The translations under genes and the position numbers were made by a program. Of a stretch of DNA of 64,000 nt, positions 36,434 to 45,374 are shown piece by piece. Source of the DNA: Isosphaeraceae bacterium. GTDB lineage: Bacteria; Planctomycetota; Planctomycetia; Isosphaerales; Isosphaeraceae. The notes beneath the pieces are model-generated. The model saw only the letters and a program-made list of their open reading frames with translations, searched no databases and was not told the origin of the DNA. The DNA lies in assembly GCA_031291845.1 (NCBI GenBank), contig JARLIH010000366.1, positions 1 to 64,000 on the forward strand, in the 5' to 3' direction. Each line of letters begins with the position of its first letter. The first letter of the stretch is position 1.

Positions 36434-38419
36434 TTAGTGTCCCAGTTCGCTGACGGCCCTGTCCTCCTGGGGGACCCCGTCGTCCTGCGACCATTGCAGC
36501 GGGGGCTCCGTGGCCGTCGTGATCCCAATCGCTTCGCGGTACCCCTTCAGGTTTGTCGTAGCCGCGAGATTTCGCGTCTCGCGCGGGTCCACGGTCAGGT
36601 CGAACACTTCCTCGGTGCCGTCGCCATACCAGATGTATTTCCTGCCGCGGAGGAAAACGGCCCTGATGGGCCCGCGCAATGCGGGTGAGAGCCGGGCCTC
36701 GCCGCCGGGCGTCGTGCGGATGAACACTTCGGAGAGGACCGGATCGTCGTTAGTATGCTCGGGAGCGGCTTGGTCTTGCCAGTGGCGCGCGAGCGAACGG
36801 CCGGGGAAGGGCGAGCTGTCGCCGAGCCCAACAAGATCGGCCACGGTCGCCGGCACGTCCCGCAAACTCGCCGTCGCACTCAGGCGGCGATTCGCTGGAA
36901 TGCTGCGGGGCCCGAAGATCAGGAGCGGCACGCGGACCTCGGGTTGATAGAGGCTGCGGCCGTGACTGTACAGGTCGTGCTCTCCCAGGTTTTCGCCGTG
37001 ATCGGCCGTGACGATCACGATCGTGTTCTCGAGCAGGCCGCGCACTTGCATCTCGTCGAAGAGTCGGCCGACCTGCGCGTCGAGGTAGGCGATCCCGTCA
37101 TCGTAGGCGTCGCGGACGAGCGCGGCGTCCTCGGACGGCAGTGCGGCGGGGCCGGGATGCGACCAATCGCGGAGTACCCGTTCTTGCTCCGCCGTGCGGC
37201 GAGCAGGGCCGTACCGGGGGACGACGCCCTCGGGGAGAATAAACGGGTCGTGCGCGTCGAGGTAGTTCACGAATGCGAAAAAGGGACGTCCTTCCTGTTG
37301 AACCAGCCAGCTCATGAGGTTGCGGTTAATCGCGGGAGCGGCTTTGCGAACCCTGTCCGGATCGAGCTTAAGCCGGTCCGCCAGGCCCGCAAACTGGAAC
37401 AAGCGCCGGCCGATTTCCGAGCAGTTGACGGTCTCGACGAGCGAGACGGTCATCTTCTCGGGAAAATCTTCGTAGCGCGTGAATCCTCGGTCAAAGTCGT
37501 AGCAGGCGTTGCAGTTGGTCGTGTTCCCGACGAACCCGGCGGTGGCATAGCCGTGGTCCCGCAGGAACTCGGCGAGCGGTTTGAACGCCGGGTCCAGCCG
37601 ACGGTCGGCGTTGGCCGTGAGCTCCGAGTGCCAGCGGCCCGTGAACAGGCTCGCGTGCGCGGGGAGGGTCCAGGGGGCCGTGCTGATCGCGTGATCGAAC
37701 TGCACCCCGCGCTGACCGATCGCGTCGAGGCGAGGGGTCGTCTGGCGATCATAGCCGTATGCGCTCATGTGATCGGCTCGCACCGTGTCGAGCACGACCA
37801 GCAGGACGTTGGGGGACTCCGGCGCCGCGAGAGCCAGCGACGCCAGCGCGCGACGTTCCGCGCCCGCGACGCGGTTGTATTCGTAGGTTCCGTACGTCAC
37901 CATTAGTATCGCCAGCCAGGGAAGGCTGAAGTGGATCACCCGCTGGAGGCGCCGGGCACGCGCCTCATTGATCGTGACCAACCGGGCTCCGACTCCGCCC
38001 GCGAGCAGCAGGCATGCGACCGGGTGCAAACGGTGCGCGCTCAACAGCGGCGCAAGTGCAGTCAGGGCCCCGAACGCGCCGACCGCGGCCGGGTAGACGC
38101 GTCGGCCGAAGAATCGTGTGGCGGAAACGAAGAACAAGCCGATGGCCGCCATGATCGCGAGGTCGGCCGCCGGGATCATCCACCCCGCGTGCCGGTTCGT
38201 TCGCAACCAGTCCCGCACGACCCGTTGCAGAAACTCCCGGTTGATCGCGAAGACCACGAGCTCCGCAAGGCCGGCGACGAGACCGAACCAAACCGCCGCA
38301 AGCACGATCGCCCGCGGTCCCCTCGACACAGACGTTTTCTGCCGTCCCGCATCAACGGCCGTGGCTTCCTTCCAATGGACGTGTCTCGAGGTTCTCGGAA
38401 TTCTTTCGAGTTGTGTCAT
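36434..38419 (-). CDS. Membrane sulfatase-fold protein with threonine at nucleophile
   Basis: A 661-residue protein. Residues 35-190 hold about four or five membrane helices (AIVLAAVWFGLVAGLAELVVF and others); the rest is an alkaline-phosphatase/sulfatase-fold domain on the outside. VLLVVLDTVRADHMSAYGY carries the first metal site, and the active-site segment is PWTLPAHASLFTG: threonine takes the place of the formylglycine cysteine, as in phosphoglycerol- and phosphoethanolamine-transferase relatives. IVIVTADHGENLGEHDLYSHG gives the second metal cluster. It is therefore more likely a phosphotransferase or phosphodiesterase than a sulfatase. The ATG at 38419 follows AGGAGAG; an upstream extension of 19 codons is unsupported. 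First large gene of the surface run. Confidence 0.88.
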   Translation of the reverse strand: MTQLERIPRTSRHVHWKEATAVDAGRQKTSVSRGPRAIVLAAVWFGLVAGLAELVVFAINREFLQRVVRDWLRTNRHAGWMIPAADLAIMAAIGLFFVSATRFFGRRVYPAAVGAFGALTALAPLLSAHRLHPVACLLLAGGVGARLVTINEARARRLQRVIHFSLPWLAILMVTYGTYEYNRVAGAERRALASLALAAPESPNVLLVVLDTVRADHMSAYGYDRQTTPRLDAIGQRGVQFDHAISTAPWTLPAHASLFTGRWHSELTANADRRLDPAFKPLAEFLRDHGYATAGFVGNTTNCNACYDFDRGFTRYEDFPEKMTVSLVETVNCSEIGRRLFQFAGLADRLKLDPDRVRKAAPAINRNLMSWLVQQEGRPFFAFVNYLDAHDPFILPEGVVPRYGPARRTAEQERVLRDWSHPGPAALPSEDAALVRDAYDDGIAYLDAQVGRLFDEMQVRGLLENTIVIVTADHGENLGEHDLYSHGRSLYQPEVRVPLLIFGPRSIPANRRLSATASLRDVPATVADLVGLGDSSPFPGRSLARHWQDQAAPEHTNDDPVLSEVFIRTTPGGEARLSPALRGPIRAVFLRGRKYIWYGDGTEEVFDLTVDPRETRNLAATTNLKGYREAIGITTATEPPLQWSQDDGVPQEDRAVSELGH

Positions 38420-38584
38420 CAGGCTCTCCTGCCGTTGTTCATCGCCGGGCGGCAACGCGTGGGCGCGCTGCCCCATCCCTCGATCAATGGCCTGATGGGC
38501 ACTGTTGATCGAATCGGTTCTCTTTGGAGACAGGTTCTTTTTTCACTTTGGCAGCAGTGCGCCGACTGCTCGTGGGCTCCGGAT

Positions 38585-38845
38585 TCAGTCGATTGCGGCC
38601 GGCGGCGTCTGGGGCATACCGGTGGCGACCGCCGTGGTCGTCGGGCGTCTTCGCTGCGCGAACTTCGGCGCCGGTGTTTCCCGAGGAAAGCCAGGTCGGA
38701 GGCGTGCTCCAACGCTGCGCACGATCGTGCGCATCCCCGTTCCCCACAAAAACATGACGACGCCCACGAGGGCCGAGAGAGCGGACGTGACCGGCAAGAA
38801 CGTGTCGGGTCCCACGTACGCGAACAGGCTAGGCAATGTCATCAT
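38585..38845 (-). CDS. Small membrane protein
   Basis: An 86-residue protein with one hydrophobic helix (about residues 16-38, FLPVTSALSALVGVVMFLWGTGM) followed by a basic, proline-rich tail. The opening SLFAYVGPDTFLPVTS resembles small proteins encoded beside surface-polysaccharide genes in planctomycetes, but I cannot name a family. A ribosome-binding site GGGAAGG precedes the double ATG at 38845/38842. It is 165 bases upstream of the membrane-sulfatase gene, on the same strand. The longer frame upstream has an arginine-rich composition and is not used. A plus-strand frame across this region is antisense noise. Confidence 0.6.
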   Translation of the reverse strand: MMTLPSLFAYVGPDTFLPVTSALSALVGVVMFLWGTGMRTIVRSVGARLRPGFPRETPAPKFAQRRRPTTTAVATGMPQTPPAAID

Positions 38846-39075
38846 CGGACCTTCCCTGGGGGGGATTCTGTGGGTACGCGATAACGACGACGTGTCTGCG
38901 CTGACCTGTGCCAGACCGAACGTCGCACGGGTTGTGAGCGCGCCGGCAACGAGCTGTACTCCCGGTCTGCGATACCGCGAAGTACGCGCCGCTGCTGGGC
39001 CAAGGGCGCCGGGCCAGGATGCAAAGATCGGCGTAAACGTCCCTGAAGTGACGCCAAAGCGAGAGCGCGAACGCC

Positions 39076-39522
39076 TCAGCAATGAAGGCGGCAAAGGCGA
39101 AGTGAGAGACGCACGTCGATCACGGCCAAGGGGCCGAAGTTCGGTGGCAACGATGATTCGGGAAGGGGGGACGCCGCGACGACGACCCCGGGGGCGGCCA
39201 CCCTGGGAACGCTCGCTTGCGCCGGAGTGGTCGGGATCACGGGCGTCGTCCAGTCGGCCCCCTTCAACACGAACGGGGGTGTCGACGAGGGAGCCGTTGT
39301 GGGACGCCCAAACGGTGAGGAATGAACGGCGACCGCTCGGAGCAGAGGCGCCTTCGCTTGCTCGGCCGCCTGGTTTGCCGGCAGCAGAATCGCACAGATC
39401 GCTCGGAGCGCAGCTTGCGGGGTGAGGGGCCCCGAAATCAAGTCAACCTGCATTCCCAGCGTCGACCACGCGAGAAGTGGGACGAGGATGGGCTTCAGCA
39501 ATTGTCCCAAGACTCTCCGCAT
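39076..39522 (-). CDS. Hypothetical secreted or membrane protein
   Basis: A 148-residue protein from the ATG at 39522 (a longer frame begins at 39633). It opens with a hydrophobic export segment (LLKPILVPLLAWSTLGMQ), continues with a moderately hydrophobic stretch and ends in a proline/serine/threonine-rich region (TTAPSSTPPF, ASPLPESSLPPN). No domain recognised. It is first in the minus-strand surface run, 230 bases upstream of the small membrane protein. Coding is plausible by composition, not proven. Confidence 0.4.
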   Translation of the reverse strand: MRRVLGQLLKPILVPLLAWSTLGMQVDLISGPLTPQAALRAICAILLPANQAAEQAKAPLLRAVAVHSSPFGRPTTAPSSTPPFVLKGADWTTPVIPTTPAQASVPRVAAPGVVVAASPLPESSLPPNFGPLAVIDVRLSLRLCRLHC

Positions 39523-39687
39523 CCATGCGGTCCCGGGGAACCGTCGCCAAATGGCGACTTCTCTGAGTAAGATCACTTCAGGGATTATCGGCATTTCCGG
39601 TACGAACGTTAAGACCAAATGCTTGTGGAGCACATTTTTTGCGAGGCGCGGGCCGCTGCCGGCTCCATGGGCTCCGTAGGGGCTGGA

Positions 39688-40626
39688 TCAAAGCAGCCGG
39701 AGCCTTGAAAACTCGTCACGGAACTGATGCTTGTCCATCAGGCCGTGGTACTCGAAGAGGCGGATCGTCACCAGCGCCGCCGCCCGCGCTGAGGCGAGCA
39801 CTTTTGGTGTGGGGTAGGTCTGACCGATGATTCGCTCGATGGCCGGACGTTCGAGAGGGAGCGACTCGAGACTGCGCCGGATCGCCGCATGGTCCGGGGA
39901 AAGGAAAGCCAGGACGTAGTGGGGAAGTTGCGGGCCCAGGAGGGCCTGCTCGTACGCGGAGAGTTGTGGCCAGAGATAGCCGAAGAGCTGCGCGAAATAG
40001 GCGCTATGCCGTCCCTCGTCCTCGGCGTGGTCGGCCACGATGTGCCGCACGGCGGAAACGACGCGTTTGTCCTTGGGGATCTGGCACAGAATGCTGGAGA
40101 TCAATGTCTCGGAGACGACGGTAAAGAGCAGCTCGGCCATTGGCCGCAGGCCGATCGGGAGCTCGTCCTGCAGAGCCCGCAAGCGTTCGAGGAACCGGGG
40201 TGTTTCGAGCTCCGCCGGCCTGATGCCGGTTGCGCCGGCGACCTGACGCTTCATGTCGTCGGAGAAGTAGGCGTGGTGCGCCTCGTCTGTGCAGAGCTTG
40301 AACGCGTCCTCGCGCATCACGTCCGGGAAAGCCGCCCGAATCTTGCCCAGGGCGATGTCCCGGCACGCCGAGTTGACGACTTCCAGCTCGAGCTGGGTCG
40401 TGAAATCCAGGTAGCGGTAGAGGTGCTGGACCTGCATCGCCCGGACAGCTTCCGGCCCGAGCGCGACGACCTCGGGATGCTGCGCGATCGGGACGAGCTC
40501 GGGGCTGAAGTAGACCCGGCCGATGGCTTCTTCGTCGAGCAGCATGCGGCGCGGCTTGACACGCACCGATGCTTTCGCGTCCCAGTTCTGAAGCTTGCGG
40601 ACGACCGGCCTGACGCCGACGCTCAT
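39688..40626 (-). CDS. AurF-like diiron protein
   Basis: A 312-residue helical protein with two glutamate/histidine clusters: ELEVVNSACRD near residue 83, CTDEAHHAYF near 112, and DHAEDEGRHSAYF near 200, the ExnExxH spacing of the p-aminobenzoate N-oxygenase (AurF) diiron family. AurF converts arylamines to nitro compounds; other relatives act on different substrates, so only the fold and metal site are clear. The ATG at 40626 follows TAGGAGAT (7 bases). It is 61 bases downstream of asparagine synthetase, on the same strand, so AsnB/AurF pairing suggests a small amine- or amide-bearing product. Confidence 0.85.
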   Translation of the reverse strand: MSVGVRPVVRKLQNWDAKASVRVKPRRMLLDEEAIGRVYFSPELVPIAQHPEVVALGPEAVRAMQVQHLYRYLDFTTQLELEVVNSACRDIALGKIRAAFPDVMREDAFKLCTDEAHHAYFSDDMKRQVAGATGIRPAELETPRFLERLRALQDELPIGLRPMAELLFTVVSETLISSILCQIPKDKRVVSAVRHIVADHAEDEGRHSAYFAQLFGYLWPQLSAYEQALLGPQLPHYVLAFLSPDHAAIRRSLESLPLERPAIERIIGQTYPTPKVLASARAAALVTIRLFEYHGLMDKHQFRDEFSRLRLL

Positions 40627-40687
40627 GGAACGATCTCCTACCGCTTCGTAGCAAGTCTCGACGTGGTCGATCGCCGGTCTGGTTCGT

Positions 40688-42676
40688 TCAGGAGAGACAA
40701 GGCTGGCCGGCATCCACGACCGGTTGCGGGCGCAACGCTTGTCGTTCCGGGGGGGACCAGACCGGCAGGTCGCACAGTCCGCCTCCGCAGTAGATGTGGT
40801 GCCAGAGCTGTGTGGTGACCGCGGACGCGAGCCCCGCGTCGAGCGCTAAACGCCGCGCCGAGATGCGGGGCAGCCGTGGCAATGCCAGCCGCGCGTCGGC
40901 GATCGCCCGGGAGTCGAAGTAGCCGGAGGCACGGAGCGACTCGGGACTGAGCAACTGGTCGACCCAGGCCGGCCGGTGATCGTCCAGAAATACGGCGGAA
41001 AGGTTGGCCCGGAACATTGTCTTCCGGCGGCTGGCGATCTGTTGAGGCAGCGTCCGCCGGGCCACCTGGCGCAAGATCCATTTGTCGGTCAATCCGCGCA
41101 GCTTGTACTCGGGCGCGATCCCCGCGCAGAACTCGATCACAGTCTCGTCGAGGAAAGGGTAGCGCGCCTCGACCGAGGACCAACGTGCCACCCGGTCCCC
41201 CTTCGAGCTGAGGAGCATCCCGGCGAGCATCAGCTTGTAGGCGACGTAAAGCGACTGATTCAACGGGTGCCAGCGCTTCAGGCGTTCGGACGGGAACTGG
41301 ACGTCGGAGTAAGGGTCGTGATCGCCCAGCGAGTCCCAAAGCGCGGGACTGTAAAGCAGCGATCGCGACTGGCCGAGGATGTCGTAGACGTCCTGCTGCG
41401 CGGGCCGCACGCCACCGAGGGCGCGGAGCGCGGGACGGTGTCCCCCCTTGCCGCCCCGGACGAGGGCCTTACGCGCGAGCTTGAGCAGAGCCCCCGTCGG
41501 CCCTCGGCGAAAGGCCATACGCACTTTCTGGATCTTGAACCAGATGTAGCCCGCCAACGCCTCGTCGGACCCCTCGCCGGTCAGCACCACCTTGTAACCC
41601 TGGGAGTGGACCTCACCGGCCAGGCAAAGCATGCAGGCCGCGGTCGTGTCGAGCACCGGGGCTTCGGCCGCCGTCATCAGCTCGGGGTACGCCGAAGCGA
41701 TCGCGTGGCGGTCCATGCGGAGCGTCGTCAGGTGCGACCCGAGCACGCGCGCGGCCTCAGCGGCCTTCGAGCCCTCGTCGGTCCCCGCGCCGTCCAGGCT
41801 GACGGCGAAGGAGGGGACCGCCTCGCCCTGGATTTTCTTGCTCAGCCCCAGGACGGTCGTCGAGTCGAGCCCGCCGCTGATATAGCTCACGACCGGCACG
41901 TCACAGTGCAGCCGGCGCTCGACCGCGCCGGTCAGAAGCGCCTCGAGCTCCTCCACCAGCGGGGTCGGGTCGGCGAGCCGCCGTTCCTGGCCGGCGTCCG
42001 GGAAGTCGAGGTCCCAGTATTTCTTGAGTTCGACTCGCCCGTCCTTGATCTTCAGGTAGTGCCCCGGCGGGATCGACTTCACACCCTCGAAGTAGGTCCG
42101 CTCCGTCCCCGCGCAGAAGAACGAAAAGAAGTGGTCGATCCCTTTCAGGTCCGGCCGCGCAGCCACCAGCCCAGAGGCCAGTAACACCTTGACTTCCGAG
42201 CCCCAGAGCAGCCAGCCGTCGCGCTCGGCGTAATAGAGCGGGCAGACACCGACGCGGTCGCGCCCGAGGATCAGCGTGCGGTTTGGCCGGTCCCACAGGG
42301 CAACGCCGTAATCGCCTCGCGCTCGCTCGAACATCCCCTCGCCGCGGTCCTCGTACATGTGGACCCACGCTTCAGTATCACAACGGCTCGCCAAGCGGTG
42401 GCCCCGCGCGAGCAGCTCCTCGCGCAGCACCGGGTAGTCGTACAGCTCGCCGTTGTACGCCACCCAGAGCGACCCGTCCTCGTTGGCGATGGGCTGCCGG
42501 CCTCCTTCCAGGTCGACGACGGAAAGGCGTCGTACGCCCAGCGCGATACCCGGCTCGATGTGGATCCGCTCGTCGTCAGGACCGCGTCGGGCGATCGCCC
42601 CTGTCATGTTGAGCAGTCGTGCGGCCGGGAACTCCCTCTGGCCGGTCAAATCCAATGCGCCCGCGATGCCGCACAT
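40688..42676 (-). CDS. asnB: Glutamine-dependent asparagine synthetase
   Basis: A 662-residue enzyme of the AsnB type. It begins MCGIAGALD with Cys2 as glutaminase nucleophile after Met removal, and RRGPDDERI binds glutamine. The synthetase half holds SYISGGLDSTTVLGLSKK (PP-loop, ATP pyrophosphatase, near residue 265) and GEGSDEALAGY. It makes asparagine from aspartate, ATP and glutamine, or amidates a related acid in secondary metabolism. Upstream is an AT-rich region with a promoter and a dyad (42804-42839); downstream is the AurF-like gene. The C-terminal part (after about residue 560) is longer than in housekeeping AsnB forms but not unusual. Confidence 0.95.
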   Translation of the reverse strand: MCGIAGALDLTGQREFPAARLLNMTGAIARRGPDDERIHIEPGIALGVRRLSVVDLEGGRQPIANEDGSLWVAYNGELYDYPVLREELLARGHRLASRCDTEAWVHMYEDRGEGMFERARGDYGVALWDRPNRTLILGRDRVGVCPLYYAERDGWLLWGSEVKVLLASGLVAARPDLKGIDHFFSFFCAGTERTYFEGVKSIPPGHYLKIKDGRVELKKYWDLDFPDAGQERRLADPTPLVEELEALLTGAVERRLHCDVPVVSYISGGLDSTTVLGLSKKIQGEAVPSFAVSLDGAGTDEGSKAAEAARVLGSHLTTLRMDRHAIASAYPELMTAAEAPVLDTTAACMLCLAGEVHSQGYKVVLTGEGSDEALAGYIWFKIQKVRMAFRRGPTGALLKLARKALVRGGKGGHRPALRALGGVRPAQQDVYDILGQSRSLLYSPALWDSLGDHDPYSDVQFPSERLKRWHPLNQSLYVAYKLMLAGMLLSSKGDRVARWSSVEARYPFLDETVIEFCAGIAPEYKLRGLTDKWILRQVARRTLPQQIASRRKTMFRANLSAVFLDDHRPAWVDQLLSPESLRASGYFDSRAIADARLALPRLPRISARRLALDAGLASAVTTQLWHHIYCGGGLCDLPVWSPPERQALRPQPVVDAGQPCLS

Positions 42677-42803
42677 CGTTGCGTCTCCGAGTCAACACGA
42701 TTTCAATGCCCGAGCCGAACGCCCCGAATGCGCATTCTGCGCCCACTACGCTTCCGGCAGAGTCGGGTGGCGCACTGCTCTCAACTTCGCGCGCAGCACA
42801 TTT

Positions 42804-42839
42804 AGTGCAATAATGGGTAATATGCACTGTTTGAGTCAA
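42804..42839 (-). promoter_or_regulatory. Promoter with overlapping inverted repeat, upstream of asnB
   Basis: TTGACT (42839-42834) and CATTAT (42815-42810) are separated by 18 bases on the minus strand. Across the spacer and -10 lies an inverted repeat with arms AGTGCA (42804-42809) and TGCACT (42823-42828), so a regulator could cover the promoter. The surrounding 80 bases are distinctly AT-rich. Confidence 0.45.
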
Positions 42840-43156
42840 TTAGGCAAGATATTTCGTAAGATAGGGTAGATTGCAATCGAGGTGCCAATCCGACTGCGCC
42901 CGGCGGATTTCACTGGCGGATGCGCGCGGAGGGGGTTTGTCGATCCTCACCTCGACCCCCGTTGCGGCGACCGGGCAGCCGGGGAACGCCTCGGGCGCGG
43001 GGTTCGATGTTTCGGCGGGGGGGGGGGCGAGAGATTCTTGAGCCGGCGGTCACCCGGCCGGCGACCTGTCGCCGGTAGCCGTGGCCGTGAGCGAATTTCG
43101 GGCGCCAGCGGGCGCGCCGCGTCGTGAACGGACCACCCGGGCGTCAAAAGATCCGC
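42840..43156. other. Gene-free interval with 11-base G run
   Basis: About 317 bases between the pfpI-like gene and the asnB promoter with no supported gene. It holds an 11-G tract (43017-43027) and GC-rich short dyads such as GCCGGCGGTCACCCGGCCGGC near 43040 (shortened). The G run sits in no reading frame, so phase variation is not suggested. Confidence 0.4.
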
Positions 43157-43693
43157 TCAGCGCTCCGAGCGGTTCGCCAGGGCGTCAAGAATACCTTCCA
43201 TGAATGCCGGCAGGTCGTCGGGAGTGCGACTTGTCACGAGGTTACCGTCTCGGACGCACGGGGCGTCTTCCCAGAGACCGCCTGCGTTTTCGACATCATC
43301 ACGGATCGCGAAGAAACCCGTGACGCGCCTTCCCTTGAGGCAGCGGGCCGAGCAGAGCAGCCACGGTCCGTGGCAGATCGCGGCCACCACCTTGCCTTGC
43401 CGCGCGGCCTGGGTCACGAGGTCGACCATCGCCTTATGCCGGCGCATGTGGTCCGGGGAGTAGCCGCCGGGGACGATGATGGCGTCGAACTCGTCGGCCT
43501 TCACGTCCCCCGCGGCCACGTCGGACTTGGCCGGATACCCGTGTTTCGACGGGTACGTCTCCCCCGCCTTGGGGCCGACAATCGTTACTTCGAGTCCCGC
43601 CTCGCGCAGGCGGAGTACGGGATACCAGAGCTCCAGGTCCTCGTACAGCTTTTCGACCAGCACGGCGGCACGTTTGCCTCGGACGTCTTCCAT
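43157..43693 (-). CDS. DJ-1/PfpI-family protein
   Basis: A 178-residue protein of the DJ-1/PfpI superfamily. AICHGPWLL contains the nucleophile cysteine in its sharp turn, DAIIVPGGYSPDHMRRH the conserved glycine loop with an acidic residue, and the end DDLPAFMEGILDAL is typical. Such proteins act as glyoxalases, deglycases or chaperones; which one cannot be said. The ATG at 43693 has GGAG nine bases upstream; a longer frame adds unrelated residues. It lies 94 bases downstream of the SDR gene and upstream of asnB on the same strand. Confidence 0.92.
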   Translation of the reverse strand: MEDVRGKRAAVLVEKLYEDLELWYPVLRLREAGLEVTIVGPKAGETYPSKHGYPAKSDVAAGDVKADEFDAIIVPGGYSPDHMRRHKAMVDLVTQAARQGKVVAAICHGPWLLCSARCLKGRRVTGFFAIRDDVENAGGLWEDAPCVRDGNLVTSRTPDDLPAFMEGILDALANRSER

Positions 43694-43787
43694 CCTTCTG
43701 GGCTCCCCGCGTTGCGGTAGGCTGGATGCACGAGCTTTCCTGCTTGAAAACGCGATGCCGGCAAGATGCAAAACCGCGGCGCGGCCC

Positions 43788-44819
43788 TTACGTCGCGTTG
43801 ACCGGCTCCTTTTCTCCCGAGGCCGGCGCGAACTCCGCCATCGCCTCTACCAGCCCCGCTTCGGTCGTGTAAGGCGGCTGGTATCCGAGCACGCGCTGGG
43901 CCATCGCAATGGAATAGTCGAGGTTCAGCCCCACGAACTTGTAGCGTGCCTTGTTGACGAGCGGCGGCACCGTATCGCCTCGCCGCTTCGCCCGCCGTTC
44001 CATGACGTTGGCCAGCAGCCGCGCCAGCCAGAGCGGGATCGCACGATTCGGCGGCCGCAGTCCGGCGAGCTCGGCGACGCGCCCGATGAATTGCCGTTTC
44101 GTCACGCGTCCGCCGTCGGTCACGTTGAAGACCTCGCCGACCGCTTCCGGGACCTCGGCCGCCAGGAAGATCGCGTAGACGAGGTTCTTCACGTAGATGC
44201 AGTTGAGGATTTGCTGGCCGGAGCCAAAATAGAAGAATCGCCCGGACCGTAGCGTGCTCAAGAGCTTGGGGAGGACCGTCCGGTCCCGTGGCCCGTAAAT
44301 GAAGCCCGGGCGCACGACGCTGAGGGGGAGACCCTTCTGTTTCACGTACTGGAGGGCCAGCTCCTCGGCCTCGACCTTCGAGCGCGTGTAGGCGTCGAGC
44401 GACTCGGCGGCCGGGGGCACGGTCTCGTCCGTGCCGAAGTGGTCGCGTCCTTCGTAGACCCCGAGGGAACTGACGTGGACGAACCGCTCGACGTGTGCTT
44501 CGACGGCCGCGTCGAGCAGGAGGCGAAACGCCTCAACGTTCAGCCTGCGAAATTCTTCCAGCGTTCCCCAGTCGCCGACCTTGGCAGCGCAATTGAGGAT
44601 CCAGTCCGCGCTGGTGGCTCCGCGGCGGAGGGCGTCGCGGTCCTCGAGATCGCCGCTGACCTTTTCGACGCCCCACTGGTCGAGCCAGCGCGTGTCGCTA
44701 GAGGGGCGGACGAGCGCGCGGACGTGGTGACCCCGGCGCAGCGCTTCTTCGACGACGTGGCTCCCCACGAGGCCGGTGGCGCCGGTGATGAAAAGGGTCT
44801 TGGTCGGGTTGTCGTTCAT
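43788..44819 (-). CDS. NAD-dependent epimerase/dehydratase (extended SDR)
   Basis: A 343-residue extended SDR. LFITGATGLVGSHVVEE is the Rossmann motif, SADWILNCAAKVGDWG the NNAG-like element, FVHVSSLGVYEG the strand with the catalytic serine, and YTRSK the Tyr-x-x-x-Lys pair. NVTDGGRVTKRQF near residue 240 is typical of the 3-beta-HSD/NSDHL-like or nucleotide-sugar epimerase branch. Substrate unknown. The ATG at 44819 is at the usual distance from the glycine motif. First gene of the minus-strand run that includes PfpI, AsnB and AurF-like proteins. Confidence 0.92.
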   Translation of the reverse strand: MNDNPTKTLFITGATGLVGSHVVEEALRRGHHVRALVRPSSDTRWLDQWGVEKVSGDLEDRDALRRGATSADWILNCAAKVGDWGTLEEFRRLNVEAFRLLLDAAVEAHVERFVHVSSLGVYEGRDHFGTDETVPPAAESLDAYTRSKVEAEELALQYVKQKGLPLSVVRPGFIYGPRDRTVLPKLLSTLRSGRFFYFGSGQQILNCIYVKNLVYAIFLAAEVPEAVGEVFNVTDGGRVTKRQFIGRVAELAGLRPPNRAIPLWLARLLANVMERRAKRRGDTVPPLVNKARYKFVGLNLDYSIAMAQRVLGYQPPYTTEAGLVEAMAEFAPASGEKEPVNAT

Positions 44820-45072
44820 CGACGATCTCGCACGGTTGCGGGACGTCCGCCGAGGTCAACAACGGCACCTGAACCGCCCGCGCCGATCAAGGTAACCGCC
44901 ACAGGGGGAGTGCGGCTAGGCCGATTACCCTGAACGCTTGGAACCGTTGGCGAGTTGAAGATGCGAACGTGGAACGCCTGGGCCCGTGTCGTCGTGCCCG
45001 GGGCCAGTATTCCGCCTATCGCGACCCGTTTCCCCGGCCGAGCGAGACGTTCGGCCGGGGCTTCGCGACAGC

Positions 45073-45285
45073 CTACTTCCCGGCCGCGGGCTTCGTGGGG
45101 GCGGGTCGAGTGCCGCCTTTGGGGATCTCTTTCGGCGGTAGGTTCATGTTCTTCATCTTGTCCCGATAGTCCGCAGGCAGTTCCTTGGGAGGCTCGCTGG
45201 GCATTCCCGCGGGATTGGGGTCTGAGCAGCCGAAGAGCAGGGAGGAGAAGACGAGGAGAGACGGCCACAGAGCAGCACGACGCAT
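45073..45285 (-). CDS. Small lipoprotein
   Basis: A 70-residue protein with a lipoprotein signal peptide ending in LLFGC, the cysteine being the lipidation site (Cys20). The mature part of 51 residues is proline- and lysine-rich (EPPKELPADYRDKMKNMNLPPKEIPKGG shortened in meaning; no domain). It should be processed by signal peptidase II. It follows the DUF1559 gene by about 90 bases on the same strand, a pairing often seen in planctomycetes, and may share its transcript. Confidence 0.85.
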   Translation of the reverse strand: MRRAALWPSLLVFSSLLFGCSDPNPAGMPSEPPKELPADYRDKMKNMNLPPKEIPKGGTRPAPTKPAAGK

Positions 45286-45374
45286 CGTAAGTTGAGCTCC
45301 TTGTGCGCACTGGGATTCGCTCGACCGAAACGGGAGCGCGACGTCCGTCGCGCTCCCGTTGGCCTACCGGGTTA

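Noticed and set aside
38505-39425. 306-residue plus-strand frame
   Set aside because: Arginine-rich, no domain, and it overlaps two minus-strand frames that have hydrophobic helices and a ribosome-binding site.
43017-43027. 11-G tract as a phase-variation switch
   Set aside because: It lies in no reading frame and not in a recognised promoter spacer.
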